This document shows positions 1-8,487 of a DNA stretch of 64,000 bases, in pieces (position 1 is the stretch's first letter; the number at the start of each line of letters is the position of its first letter). Under the pieces are notes generated by a model. It did not search any database, was not told the origin of the DNA, and worked only from the letters and a program-made list of their open reading frames with translations. The translations under genes were made by a program, and so were the position numbers. Origin of the DNA: Pseudoalteromonas sp. GCY (GTDB lineage: Bacteria > Pseudomonadota > Gammaproteobacteria > Enterobacterales > Alteromonadaceae); NCBI RefSeq assembly GCF_016695175.1, contig NZ_CP068023.1, forward strand, positions 2,681,501-2,745,500. Direction: 5' to 3'.

Positions 1-2
1 TC

Positions 3-2219
3 GACATCATCCAAAAAGAGACTCAAGAAAGGTTTTCTTCTTTTGGACCAGGAGCTGATGGTGGCATTGATGGCCGACATTCAAAAGGCGATAACTTAAC
101 TATTATACAGTGTAAGCATTACATACGCTCAAACTCGTCCGACCTAATAAGAGCCGCAGCAAAAGAGTTACCAAAAATCCATAAATTGGGAGCTAATAAA
201 TATATTTTCTTAACCTCATATTCATTGACTCCCGCCCTAAGTGATAGGCTTCAGGGCTTATTTTCTCCATACATTGAGAATGTCGAAATCTGGGGTGCTG
301 AAGATATTCAGAGTGCTCTTAGAAAGAATCCAGATATCCTTAAATCACATATAAAATTATGGCTCACTGACTCAGCAATATTGGACAAGATCCTTCATTC
401 GGGTTTAGAGAGTTTTACCGCTATCACTAAAGAAGAAATTATCGAAGAGTCAAAAGTCTATGTGGTGAACCCAAGCTACGATGATGCATCTACTATTTTA
501 AACGACAAAAATACCCTCGTGATTTCGGGTCCTCCTGGTGTTGGAAAAACGACCTTGGCAAAAATGGTATGTTACCAATACCTTAAAGACGGCTGGTCCT
601 TTCAAGCAATAAACTCTCTAGAACAAGGATATGCGAGAGTTCATGAAACAGAGCCGACAATTTTCTTCTTTGATGACTTTCTTGGCAAAATTGAACTCAA
701 TAGGAAAGCCCTAGTTACCCACGAATCAGCTTTAGCAACTTTTGTCAGAAAAATCCAAAGGTCTAACAACTCAAAATTTGTTCTGACCACAAGGTCACAT
801 ATTTACGAGGAAGCAAGAACTTTATCTGACAACATAGACAGCCAGAGGTTTGAACTATCAAAGTTTGTTCTCAATGTAGGGCTTTATACAAGAAAGATAA
901 AAGCACATATATTATTCAATCATTTATCTATTTCTGAAGTTAGCTCGGAGCATATTTCTAAGCTGTTAGAGGATGATTGGCTACGCCAAATTATCGATCA
1001 CGAAAACTATAACCCACGTGTTATTTCTCACATGTCTAGTGAGAACATTGCACTACCTTCACCTCAAAACTATCCACAATCAATCTTGTCAGCACTTGAA
1101 AATCCGAGCTTAATTTGGGAAAAGGCTTTCAAACAGCTACCTGTTAACTGTCGACATTTATTGATTACGTTATTTTTTTGTGATGAGTACCTCGGAACTG
1201 AAATAGAAGATTTAAAAGGTTGTTACATACCACTGCACAGATTGTTATCTGAGCATTATTCCACTCAACAAAAACCAGGTGACTTTGAAGAAGCAATTAA
1301 GGTTCTGGAGTCGGGGTTTATTTCAATCTCAAATACTAAAGTAAGTTTTGTAAATCCGTCAGTTCAAGATTTTTTAAAAGCCCACCTAAAAAACGATGAG
1401 CTAATATTTCTCGTTTTAAGCAGCGCTACTCGCGTGAGGTTTGTGCAAAAGGTATGGCACCACATTAATTTCCTCTCTACGCAGAACCTACTAAATCTAA
1501 AAGCTAGTACGTTTAAGTATGAAAGCTTGTTCCCACTGTTTCTTTCATCACCTGTTTCCTTAGTAGAACAAGAAAATGAGTACACTACCTATAAAAACTA
1601 TGATCTCTATCTTTCAGATAGAATTAGCCTACTTCTTAATATATTTTTTGACACCTCAGAGATAAAGATCATCGACGCGATCACATCATTATTACTTTCA
1701 GACAATCTAGCTCTAGATGTTTCCCGTGACTCTAGAAACCTTCCAGAAATACATGCTGACATATTGGAAATGGAAGATATCAGTAGCCAACAGAAAATAG
1801 CGTTACTTAACTTAATTGAGAACAAAATATGCCATTTGTTGAGTTTGAACATGGACATAGAAGATCTCGTATCTACTATCGAGTATTTATATGAATTCAT
1901 GCCCGAGTCTTTCACCAGTAAAGTCCAAGTAACCATTAATAGTTTAATTTCTGATGAAATACTAAACGTAAAAAACGGCCATGCATACTTGGAAGATCTG
2001 TACGATGTAGATCTATACCTTGAAAGTTTCAAAAAAATAACTGATATAACAAAATACAATACAGATGATATCATCACGTTTTTAGAATCTATGGCCGTTG
2101 AAATGGAAGAAGCTGAGAATACAACGAAGAAATCATCAAACGTCCAACGCTCGGATCATATGCTCAAGAGCTTTTCTGACACTGAAATGAAGAGCTTGTT
2201 TAATAGTCTTATAAAGTGA
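3..2219 (+). CDS. restriction nuclease-STAND NTPase fusion, 5' truncated (putative anti-phage)
   Basis: The frame is open to the window edge, so the true start lies upstream; an internal TTG at 186 is not needed. The first 60 visible residues carry GADGGIDGR and, about 13 residues on, IIQCKHY, the D...QxK core of a PD-(D/E)xK Mrr-type nuclease. An NTPase of the nSTAND3 type follows, with Walker A GPPGVGKTT and Walker B IFFFDDFLG, then a long helical C-terminal half with no motif I know, probably the sensor. Such nuclease-STAND fusions belong to the Avs-like defence group, in which a phage protein binds the sensor and releases the nuclease. It is convergent with the ATPase gene downstream, 18 bp away. 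The base composition is clearly more AT-rich than the core genome to the right. The family call is firm; the defence role is inferred. Confidence 0.8.
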   Translation, partial: DIIQKETQERFSSFGPGADGGIDGRHSKGDNLTIIQCKHYIRSNSSDLIRAAAKELPKIHKLGANKYIFLTSYSLTPALSDRLQGLFSPYIENVEIWGAEDIQSALRKNPDILKSHIKLWLTDSAILDKILHSGLESFTAITKEEIIEESKVYVVNPSYDDASTILNDKNTLVISGPPGVGKTTLAKMVCYQYLKDGWSFQAINSLEQGYARVHETEPTIFFFDDFLGKIELNRKALVTHESALATFVRKIQRSNNSKFVLTTRSHIYEEARTLSDNIDSQRFELSKFVLNVGLYTRKIKAHILFNHLSISEVSSEHISKLLEDDWLRQIIDHENYNPRVISHMSSENIALPSPQNYPQSILSALENPSLIWEKAFKQLPVNCRHLLITLFFCDEYLGTEIEDLKGCYIPLHRLLSEHYSTQQKPGDFEEAIKVLESGFISISNTKVSFVNPSVQDFLKAHLKNDELIFLVLSSATRVRFVQKVWHHINFLSTQNLLNLKASTFKYESLFPLFLSSPVSLVEQENEYTTYKNYDLYLSDRISLLLNIFFDTSEIKIIDAITSLLLSDNLALDVSRDSRNLPEIHADILEMEDISSQQKIALLNLIENKICHLLSLNMDIEDLVSTIEYLYEFMPESFTSKVQVTINSLISDEILNVKNGHAYLEDLYDVDLYLESFKKITDITKYNTDDIITFLESMAVEMEEAENTTKKSSNVQRSDHMLKSFSDTEMKSLFNSLIK

Positions 2220-2237
2220 AACTTAATAGCCCCCTGA

Positions 2238-4574
2238 TTACATGCGGTTATAAATTAAATCCATCATATCATTTGCCGTATTGCGCACGTCTTCAATGCT
2301 CATTTCCATCAATTCATGCATTGGCGGGTTGAAAGTTGTTCTAAATGAATGGATTTCATTAGCTACTGACTCAGAAATAACACCATTATCTCGAAGAGTG
2401 TCAATGCAAAATGAAAAATCGCTTTTCATTGTTGCTCCACTAGCTCTCAGTTGATCTTTATATCGATGGCGTAGTTCAGTTTCCAAGAATGGTCGAAGTA
2501 TTAAGATTTTGTTCTCTTGGGTTTCATTATTGATAAACGCTGTAATTTCGTTATATGCATCATCATGTTCTGTTGCTGTCATCTCCGCTTCTGTAGTAGA
2601 GACAAATTCCGATCCATTCGCTGTTTTAACTATCTTTAAGGCACTTGTATTTGCAAACTTTTTTATAGCTTTTGCAGCCATACCTCTGTAATGAGTGGTT
2701 ATGAACAACTGCTTTATAGATGGCGAAATTTCATAAAGTTTATTCAAAATGCTAGAAATTCGCTCATTATCAAAGCTAGTCACGGGGTCGTCCATAACTA
2801 ATATCGCTTTAGCTTTATCCTCGGCTGAAAGCTTGTTGATTTTAGCTAAGTAGATGCATAATGCTAAAGCGCGTCTATCAGACTCGCTGAACAAACAGTT
2901 CATCTTGTCTCTAGGAATTGCTGTTTCGTTGAAACTAACCTCTAGGTCATAAACTATTTTCTTACCACCGTTGTTTTGCTTTTTGCTAATGTTGAAGTTT
3001 CGAGACCCCAGGCTCCGAAACAGTATGTTAATCTCATCAAAGTAGCTATTCAAAAATGCTTCTTGGGAATCTTCCAACATTGTTTTGTTATTATTATATG
3101 CTTCTTGCTCTTGTTTAACTTGAGAGTCGAGAGTTCTATAAATTGCACACGTTGCTTCTAATGTATGTCTCAACTTTTTATTTTCTAACACTTTTTGGTA
3201 TGTATATTCATTTTCTTTCGCCCTTGATAAAACGACTGAATCAAGGCCATCTTTAAATTCAGTTAGCTTCTCGTTAATCGAATCAATTACAACTTTGTAT
3301 GATTCTTTAGCTTCATTAAATGATTCAATAGCCAACTGAAGAGGTGAAAAGTCAATTACATCGACAGAGTTATATGCTGCTTCGAGTTTAATGTTTAGCA
3401 GTTTTAATATGTGAGGCTTAAGCTCATCATGCCTCTCGATAAGTTGCTCAATAGTCGACTTAATTACTTCGAACATATCATCAATAAGTGAGGTCAACAT
3501 CTCTATTTCCTCTGTAACGGATTTTTCAGGGTATAATTCGATTATTCTTTTGTTTTCATCATGAAGCTGATAAATGGCTTGCTCATCGATAGAAATCAAT
3601 TGCATAGTCAGTAGTTTAGTAACGTGTTCTTTGGTGTCTTTTACGAAATTGATAAACACTTCATTGAAAGCAACTTTATAGCTATTGATCAGCTCTAATG
3701 AACTCCCTTCAAGCTCTTGGCCACAAAACGGGCAGTTTTCATTTAAATGAGTTAAACCACTTGAAGCCCATCCTTTAAAGCCGCTTTGCACCTTTAGATG
3801 TTCCATGTGCTCTTTCACTAAGGCTTTCGCATCTGTATGAACTTCTTCCATACTCGTTGCTAAACATTCATTGATGTCATTGCTTATCGCTTTTATATCA
3901 AAACCAATGGAAATCTCTTTTAGATTCTTTCTAGCTTTAGATTGGGTGACACTGCCAATTTGTATTGTTAATGATTCTTGCTCAGCAATAGATGCAGCAA
4001 TTGCTGCATCCAGCTCTTCGATAGTTTCTGATGGAAGTGTGGATACAACAAATGCTACTACATCTGTGATTCCGCTAGTTTCAAGCTCCGTTTTAGCGTT
4101 TTTTAAATTTGTTCTTGTAGTGGCTAGAGCTTCTTTTTGTGTTTTGAGACTTTCAAAAAGTTCGGTACTATCTTCACCTAAAATAAAATTTGAAATATTT
4201 TCTGAATTTTCTCGGTTATTGACGGTTCCGCTTATTACATTTCGATGAATGAAGTTATGGTCAAAGATGTAGAGGTCACAATCCGCAGGTAAAGCAGGTC
4301 CCCAAGCTTCGTTTGAAAATACAGAGATTGGTGCGTCATCGAATTGAAATTCGACGTTCATAGCATTTGCTACTATGCCAGGACTTGGTATTGCCTTCCG
4401 ATCTTTGATTAATTCAGGGTTATTTGAAGCTAAGGAATAGAAAATATCGCATAGTGTACTCTTACCATTACGATTTTCACCATATATTATATTGACGTCA
4501 GAAAATTGTATACCGCCAGCTCGCGCACTATGATAACTACCAATTCCTTCAATTTTTCGTATTCTTCTTAACAT
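2238..4574 (-). CDS. AAA_13 / RloC-like ABC-type ATPase with CxxC motif
   Basis: A 778-residue protein starting at ATG 4574 (MLRRIRKIEG); an upstream in-frame start at 4610 lacks a better ribosome site. Walker A (YGENRNGKST) lies near residues 32-40, long coiled coils fill the middle, and a CPFCGQ near residue 281 recalls the zinc hook of RloC and Rad50. The ABC signature region (SESDRRALAL, about 560), Walker B (ILVMDDP, about 588) and an H-loop (FITTHYRG) follow. The C-terminal 120 residues could be the effector; I see R, E and H residues (LETELRHRY, PPMHELM) but no certain PrrC or HEPN catalytic motif. RloC-type proteins cleave tRNA anticodons after phage or DNA-damage signals. Sitting beside tnsC inside the element, it is most simply read as defence cargo. 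Function is inferred from family resemblance. Confidence 0.75.
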   Translation of the reverse strand: MLRRIRKIEGIGSYHSARAGGIQFSDVNIIYGENRNGKSTLCDIFYSLASNNPELIKDRKAIPSPGIVANAMNVEFQFDDAPISVFSNEAWGPALPADCDLYIFDHNFIHRNVISGTVNNRENSENISNFILGEDSTELFESLKTQKEALATTRTNLKNAKTELETSGITDVVAFVVSTLPSETIEELDAAIAASIAEQESLTIQIGSVTQSKARKNLKEISIGFDIKAISNDINECLATSMEEVHTDAKALVKEHMEHLKVQSGFKGWASSGLTHLNENCPFCGQELEGSSLELINSYKVAFNEVFINFVKDTKEHVTKLLTMQLISIDEQAIYQLHDENKRIIELYPEKSVTEEIEMLTSLIDDMFEVIKSTIEQLIERHDELKPHILKLLNIKLEAAYNSVDVIDFSPLQLAIESFNEAKESYKVVIDSINEKLTEFKDGLDSVVLSRAKENEYTYQKVLENKKLRHTLEATCAIYRTLDSQVKQEQEAYNNNKTMLEDSQEAFLNSYFDEINILFRSLGSRNFNISKKQNNGGKKIVYDLEVSFNETAIPRDKMNCLFSESDRRALALCIYLAKINKLSAEDKAKAILVMDDPVTSFDNERISSILNKLYEISPSIKQLFITTHYRGMAAKAIKKFANTSALKIVKTANGSEFVSTTEAEMTATEHDDAYNEITAFINNETQENKILILRPFLETELRHRYKDQLRASGATMKSDFSFCIDTLRDNGVISESVANEIHSFRTTFNPPMHELMEMSIEDVRNTANDMMDLIYNRM

Positions 4575-4745
4575 TATAATTTCCGTATAGTAAATAGTGG
4601 TAGGTGTCACACTACATATTCATATGGAAAAAGAGTCGTATATTCCATACTTTCAGTTATGACGGGTACGCGTGTAGAGTCATTTATTGCTGAAGTTCTT
4701 TAAAATGTAGATCGAAGATTGAAAAAAGCAATTTTCATAAGCGTT
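4575..4745. other. gap between cargo ATPase and tnsC
   Basis: This AT-rich 171 bp must hold the promoter of the leftward ATPase gene and the end of the tns operon transcript. No intrinsic terminator after tnsC and no convincing promoter hexamer pair was found. No tniQ, xre or cas reading frame is present here, which is where some Tn7-like elements carry them. Confidence 0.4.
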
Positions 4746-5759
4746 TCACTTCTTCAACAACTGCACCAACGGCACTTTCTCACAAAACTGGGGATCTATA
4801 AATGGGTCTTCATCTTGAGGCCCGTCGGGTTTAAAAGTGGAATACTGTTCCACCTCACAGCCTTGAATTTCATTAACATTCATCTCAAATACATTGTCGA
4901 GTTCTGGCCGCCATGCCTTAAACGCGGAACTTAAACATTGCTTGTTTAGTGTTACAGCATCGCTTATTAGCGCTTCAGTAAGTGCTGAGTCTAAGAAGTT
5001 TTTCAGCTTTCGAAGGCAACCATTTGAAATGGCAAAAAGTGATAATGCGATATCCAAATCCTCAAAACGAGGTTTGTCTGAAAATGGCAGTCGATTTGCA
5101 AACCCTTTAAGAACACGAATAAATAGTTGAAGCTCTTTTTTCTCTGAAATTTTAAAGTAAGGAATAAAACGGCGAATAAAAATACGTGATGACCACTGAG
5201 GCTCATCGGCTATTTGATCTATCCAAGGCATACCGACTAATACAATGGAGATCCCCGCTTTTTCATTGATGTATTTAAACTGGTTCGCAATGTCTCGACG
5301 CTTTTTACCGAGGTTGTTTTCAACAAGCTCTTGAAACTCATCAATAATAATTAACTCTGTACCCGAGCGCTTTAATTGCTCAACTAAACTTTCAGCCAGC
5401 GCTATTTCATTGCCATGTTTAAGTCGTTTGCTAGATTTAGCACCAAACTGTCCAAGGTCGTGCAGCAACTGCTTTAAGGTGGATTCAATTGATGGGTTAC
5501 TCGGTATGCGGCTCAGCAGTACGGGGACTTTGCGCCGGCCATCAGCAAAGTGCGGTGGGTTGTTATCGTAATAGTGTTTAATCAATGCCGATTTACCACA
5601 GCCAGTATCACCACTTAGCATCATACATGGTTTTTCACCTGCAAGGTCGTGATGTAACCGCAGTTTGTCGAAATCGTTTATGATGGTTTTTGGAATTGTG
5701 TATTCAATAAACACCGCTTTGAATTGATTAAGTTTTGCCTTTTTAGCTTCGGTCAGCAT
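4746..5759 (-). CDS. tnsC: TnsC/TniB-type AAA+ transposition regulator
   Basis: A 337-residue AAA+ ATPase that in Tn7-like elements polymerises on target DNA and links the target-site selector (TniQ/TnsD) to the TnsAB transposase. Walker A GDTGCGKSA spans residues 50-58 and Walker B ELIIIDEFQEL ends near residue 145 with D140/E141. A sensor region (VLVGMPWIDQI) and an arginine-rich stretch (SSRIFIRRFIP) follow. It is far shorter than Tn7 TnsC (555), matching the compact TnsC of I-F3 CAST and TniB-like systems. It starts 2 bp after tnsB ends, so the pair is probably translationally coupled. The C-terminal tail (about residues 295-337) is acidic. No TniQ partner gene is in the window. Confidence 0.92.
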   Translation of the reverse strand: MLTEAKKAKLNQFKAVFIEYTIPKTIINDFDKLRLHHDLAGEKPCMMLSGDTGCGKSALIKHYYDNNPPHFADGRRKVPVLLSRIPSNPSIESTLKQLLHDLGQFGAKSSKRLKHGNEIALAESLVEQLKRSGTELIIIDEFQELVENNLGKKRRDIANQFKYINEKAGISIVLVGMPWIDQIADEPQWSSRIFIRRFIPYFKISEKKELQLFIRVLKGFANRLPFSDKPRFEDLDIALSLFAISNGCLRKLKNFLDSALTEALISDAVTLNKQCLSSAFKAWRPELDNVFEMNVNEIQGCEVEQYSTFKPDGPQDEDPFIDPQFCEKVPLVQLLKK

Positions 5760-5761
5760 AA

Positions 5762-7603
5762 CTAAAACGCCTCGAGATCTGAGACAAAGTCATCCCAGTT
5801 ATCGTCGTCTTTTTTAGGCTTAGTGTCAGCAGGAGTTGATTCGGTTTGCTTTGTTTCAGACGTTTTAGCAATTGATTTGACTTGAGTATTATCTACGCCC
5901 TGCGCCCTAGCAATTGCTTTAGTGCCAGTGACTTTGCTTTTTGATCCTACATTTTTAAGCTGTCGCGCTTCTTCTTTCACTCGCTCATCAATAAATTGCC
6001 GCGCCTTGGCAAGCCCCAGTAGATCTACTTTGCCTTGAATATAGTCTCTGTGAAACTTAAGGTGTATTTTATGCCTGATCAGCGACAAACCCATTGTGTA
6101 GCCCTCTGAGTCAATGCTTGGCACTTTGATATAGTGCTCTAGCGCGTCTAAGTAGACGTATACATATGATAGGTCATCTGGGTTTATTTTTACCTTAACC
6201 TTTATGCTCTTTTTGGGGCTGTATCGCTTGCGGTATAAAGAGAGTTCGTCACTGTCGTAGTTAATATGTAGATTCTTAATGCCCCCTTTGCGCAATGTTT
6301 TCTCTTTCGCCATGCACATAACAACATCAAGCTTGTCTGTATCTTGCTCCGCTAACCGTGCAGGAGGCAGTGCAGCAAACCCTTTGTTCCAGTCTTCATT
6401 GGGAATGTATCTAAACCTCGCATCAGCAGATTGATGATATACATCAACAATCCATTTATGAAATAGCATGTTAAAGGTTTTGAAACGCAATATGGCATCT
6501 TTTTTTGAGTCATAATCATGCCTAGCAAGCATATTTGAGAATGTTTTACCTGGAAATGGAGAAAGCAACATATCGTTGATTGTTTTAAAGAATTGCTCTA
6601 CGAAAGGCTTCAACCAAGGCTTACCAACTGAATTATAACTAGTATTGATACCAACTTCTTCACATGCAAGCTCTAATGACTGACTCCAAAATTCGGCACC
6701 ATTATCAACCACTAAAGTTTCTATCTTCCCACAACATGGCCATTCATTTACGACTTTTGGATAGGTACTTTTAAGATAGCTTTTAGGCTTCATCGCATGA
6801 CTAATCGCTCTGCGCACAGCATCATAGCCAGGACTCTGAAAACCAAGGTAAAAGCCAACAACGCAGTGGCTATAAACATCAATGAGCAAGGTTAAGGTAG
6901 GTCTTCCCAATGGCACATCAAGTTCATCGTCCAATAGAATGAGATCCAGTGGTGTATGGTCTATCTCGACTCGTTCAAGCACTCTAGTAGGCCTTTTATG
7001 GCTCATCACTTTGTCGTATTCAATATCCGCTAAACGTTTGCCATAGCGCGCAACCATCACTTCATATTGTGGCAAGTTATCAATGCGGTTTTTAAACGCT
7101 TTATAAGTGAGTGGCTTTAGTGGCCCACCTAACACTTGGTCATTCTCTAAAACGATTTGATCGCAATAGTATCGATACGCTGACGCAACAGACGGCATTT
7201 CTCTGGTTAAATAACGAGTTAGAGCTAGCTCAAAGAATTTATCTGTGTCGGTGCGGGCTTGGCGGTTGCCCTTGCGATGATGCTTTGGGATCAAAGCATG
7301 AATGTTTTCTTCGGCTTTAATATAGTCCGCGTGCCACCCAGCAACCGTGCGCCACTTTGGTTTTTCTTGCCCTTGAAATTCAGGCATTTCAGCCAGTAGT
7401 GGTGCTAAGTTTTTCTGCGTCCAACCACCTACTAAGCGTTGTTTTAGCCACTTGATATATTTAAGTCGTGCAAGCGTAGCTGCCTGTACTTCCTTGGGCA
7501 GTGACTCTAAATCGCGAGGTTGAGGGTTAGGCTCTTCCGCTTTAGCGGTTTCAGCTAACTTTTGTGGTGCTTCCTCAAAGTTAAACTCGTCTTCAAACTC
7601 CAT
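5762..7603 (-). CDS. tnsB: TnsB transposase (DDE, Mu/rve-type core)
   Basis: A 613-residue DDE transposase that binds the element ends and joins 3' ends to target DNA. The rve core has D215 (VEIDHTP), D300 (TLVVDNGAEF) and E336 (KPFVEQFF), the spacing expected for Mu/TnsB enzymes. Residues 40-190 hold the helical DNA-binding domains that read the end repeats. The C-terminal 60 residues are Lys/Ser/Thr-rich and end in an acidic segment (DDDNWDDFVSDLEAF), which in this family contacts TnsC. Its start overlaps the end of tnsA by 11 bp. Its likely binding sites are the three repeats at 8261-8326, one of which covers the apparent operon promoter, so autorepression is plausible. Confidence 0.93.
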   Translation of the reverse strand: MEFEDEFNFEEAPQKLAETAKAEEPNPQPRDLESLPKEVQAATLARLKYIKWLKQRLVGGWTQKNLAPLLAEMPEFQGQEKPKWRTVAGWHADYIKAEENIHALIPKHHRKGNRQARTDTDKFFELALTRYLTREMPSVASAYRYYCDQIVLENDQVLGGPLKPLTYKAFKNRIDNLPQYEVMVARYGKRLADIEYDKVMSHKRPTRVLERVEIDHTPLDLILLDDELDVPLGRPTLTLLIDVYSHCVVGFYLGFQSPGYDAVRRAISHAMKPKSYLKSTYPKVVNEWPCCGKIETLVVDNGAEFWSQSLELACEEVGINTSYNSVGKPWLKPFVEQFFKTINDMLLSPFPGKTFSNMLARHDYDSKKDAILRFKTFNMLFHKWIVDVYHQSADARFRYIPNEDWNKGFAALPPARLAEQDTDKLDVVMCMAKEKTLRKGGIKNLHINYDSDELSLYRKRYSPKKSIKVKVKINPDDLSYVYVYLDALEHYIKVPSIDSEGYTMGLSLIRHKIHLKFHRDYIQGKVDLLGLAKARQFIDERVKEEARQLKNVGSKSKVTGTKAIARAQGVDNTQVKSIAKTSETKQTESTPADTKPKKDDDNWDDFVSDLEAF

Positions 7604-8222
7604 CAGCCCAAATCACCGACTCTAAAGTAAGTTCTGTGTTTAAGTCTGAAATAACACTGCCTAAAGACAATAAACGATATACCGAGGCAAGTACCTCACC
7701 GATGGAGGCTTTTAGGGTTACTACCAAATCTTGAATAGTAAGTTTTCGCCACTGATTAAGTAGCTGAATGATGGAAAGCTGAAGATCAGTTAAAGATTGG
7801 AAACCAGAGTAACGATGAAGCAGTTTTAGATTATCTAAGGTTGGATAAACACGAATTTGTTTGTCGGTCACTAATATCAGCTCAATACCAGTTTGCGCTT
7901 TGGCAGCGAGCTGTTTTTGCGCAAAACGCGCTCTAAATTCAGGATTCGCGATTTTGCTATAAGGTTTAATTTCGATAAATTTTTGTGGCTTGTCGTGATG
8001 TGAGATCAAGAAGTCTGGCGTGTAACGGCAAACTCGGCCGTCAAACTCATATTCAAACCCTAACGGTTGTGCTTCAAAGGTTTTTATTTCACGAGAGTAT
8101 TCAAAGTGAAAGCACGCATCGAATTCTAAGGATGATTCAACTAAGCAAGTGCCTTTGTTCTTTTGACTTGCGAACTTGTAGAGGTTTTTGACTCTGGAGC
8201 GACTTATTTTGTGCCTGATCAT
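7593..8222 (-). CDS. tnsA: TnsA-type endonuclease
   Basis: This enzyme makes the 5' strand cuts that turn TnsB joining into clean cut-and-paste. A restriction-nuclease fold is shown by E near residue 32 (LVESSLEF), D73 (YTPDFLI) and E87/K89 (FIEIKP), matching the E-D-(Q/E)xK order of Tn7 TnsA (residues numbered from the GTG at 8231). The C-terminal part, from about residue 140, looks like the winged-helix domain that contacts TnsC. Possible starts are GTG 8231, ATG 8228 and ATG 8222; I prefer 8222 because GGTG sits 6 bp upstream of it. It is the first gene of tnsABC, only about 100 bp from the element end. Confidence 0.92.
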   Translation of the reverse strand: MIRHKISRSRVKNLYKFASQKNKGTCLVESSLEFDACFHFEYSREIKTFEAQPLGFEYEFDGRVCRYTPDFLISHHDKPQKFIEIKPYSKIANPEFRARFAQKQLAAKAQTGIELILVTDKQIRVYPTLDNLKLLHRYSGFQSLTDLQLSIIQLLNQWRKLTIQDLVVTLKASIGEVLASVYRLLSLGSVISDLNTELTLESVIWADGV

Positions 8223-8260
8223 AACCATCACCGAATATGTGAGATGATTTAAAAGTAGGC

Positions 8261-8326
8261 TATGCAGGATTATATTTCAATTTTTATGCGGGGTTTTACT
8301 ACAAATTTGCAGACTTACACTTCAAA
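8261..8326. repeat. three 21-bp TnsB-like end repeats
   Basis: Direct copies at 8261-8281, 8285-8305 and 8306-8326 align without gaps and share the pattern T(A/T)TGC(A/G)G, then TT, A and CAA at fixed positions. Starts are 24 and 21 bp apart. The outermost copy runs into the terminal ACA at 8326-8328. A weaker fourth copy (about 12 of 21 positions) may lie at 8236-8256. Multiple abutting sites at one end are the normal architecture of Tn7-like ends. Confidence 0.75.
8269..8274 (-). promoter_or_regulatory. probable -10 of tnsABC, inside a TnsB-like repeat
   Basis: A perfect TATAAT on the minus strand lies about 47 bp upstream of the preferred tnsA start. No good -35 is seen at the right distance. 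The hexamer is inside the innermost end repeat (8261-8281), so transposase bound there would block RNA polymerase, as is known for Tn7 TnsB. Confidence 0.5.
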
Positions 8327-8328
8327 CA

Positions 8329-8333
8329 TCAAA
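8329..8333. other. candidate 5-bp target duplication (one copy)
   Basis: Tn7-family insertion duplicates 5 bp; the five bases after the terminal ACA are TCAAA. The matching copy would be at the far end of the element, outside the window. Confidence 0.45.
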
Positions 8334-8346
8334 GTATTGAGGTTTG

Positions 8347-8460
8347 GGTGGTAGTCTTACCAGCCACATCCCGGCACACAAGTCATACGCTGTGGCTGCT
8401 TCGTTCCCGACCTGACCAGATTCACGTACTATTGTTGCGAGAGGACCAATAAGACTACCA
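8347..8460 (-). ncRNA. ffs: 4.5S signal recognition particle RNA
   Basis: The minus-strand sequence matches bacterial 4.5S RNA: a tetraloop region with GGTCAGGTCGGGAACGAAGC, then GCAGCC, and TGTGCCGGGATGTGGCTGG on the 3' arm, with terminal arms (GGTAGTCTTA / TAAGACTACC) pairing to close the hairpin. The length of about 114 nt equals the E. coli RNA. It forms the SRP with Ffh and targets nascent membrane proteins. Its 3' end faces the Tn7-like element, which uses ffs as an attachment gene without damaging it. Ends are placed by pairing and are good to a few bases. Confidence 0.95.
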
Positions 8461-8487
8461 TTGAGGGCCTTGTTTGGCGCGGGATGA

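Larger units (their letters stand above)
1..8328 (-). mobile_element. Tn7-like transposon, ffs-proximal end (left part outside window)
   Basis: The tnsA-tnsB-tnsC operon reads inward from an element end placed at 8328, followed on the chromosome side by ffs. Three 21-bp direct repeats (8261-8281, 8285-8305, 8306-8326) precede a terminal ACA at 8326-8328, the complement of the TGT that starts Tn7-family ends. The layout copies Tn7 beside glmS: tnsA next to the end that faces the attachment gene. Cargo seen so far is two probable defence genes. The Tns proteins are shorter than those of Tn7 itself (about 209/613/337 against 273/702/555 residues), as in the I-F3 CRISPR-associated and related Tn7-like branches. 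The far end, any tniQ/tnsD and the second copy of the target duplication lie left of the window, so the exact extent is unknown. Confidence 0.85.

Noticed and set aside
1607..2077. 156-residue minus-strand frame
   Set aside because: Antisense to the STAND gene in AT-rich DNA.
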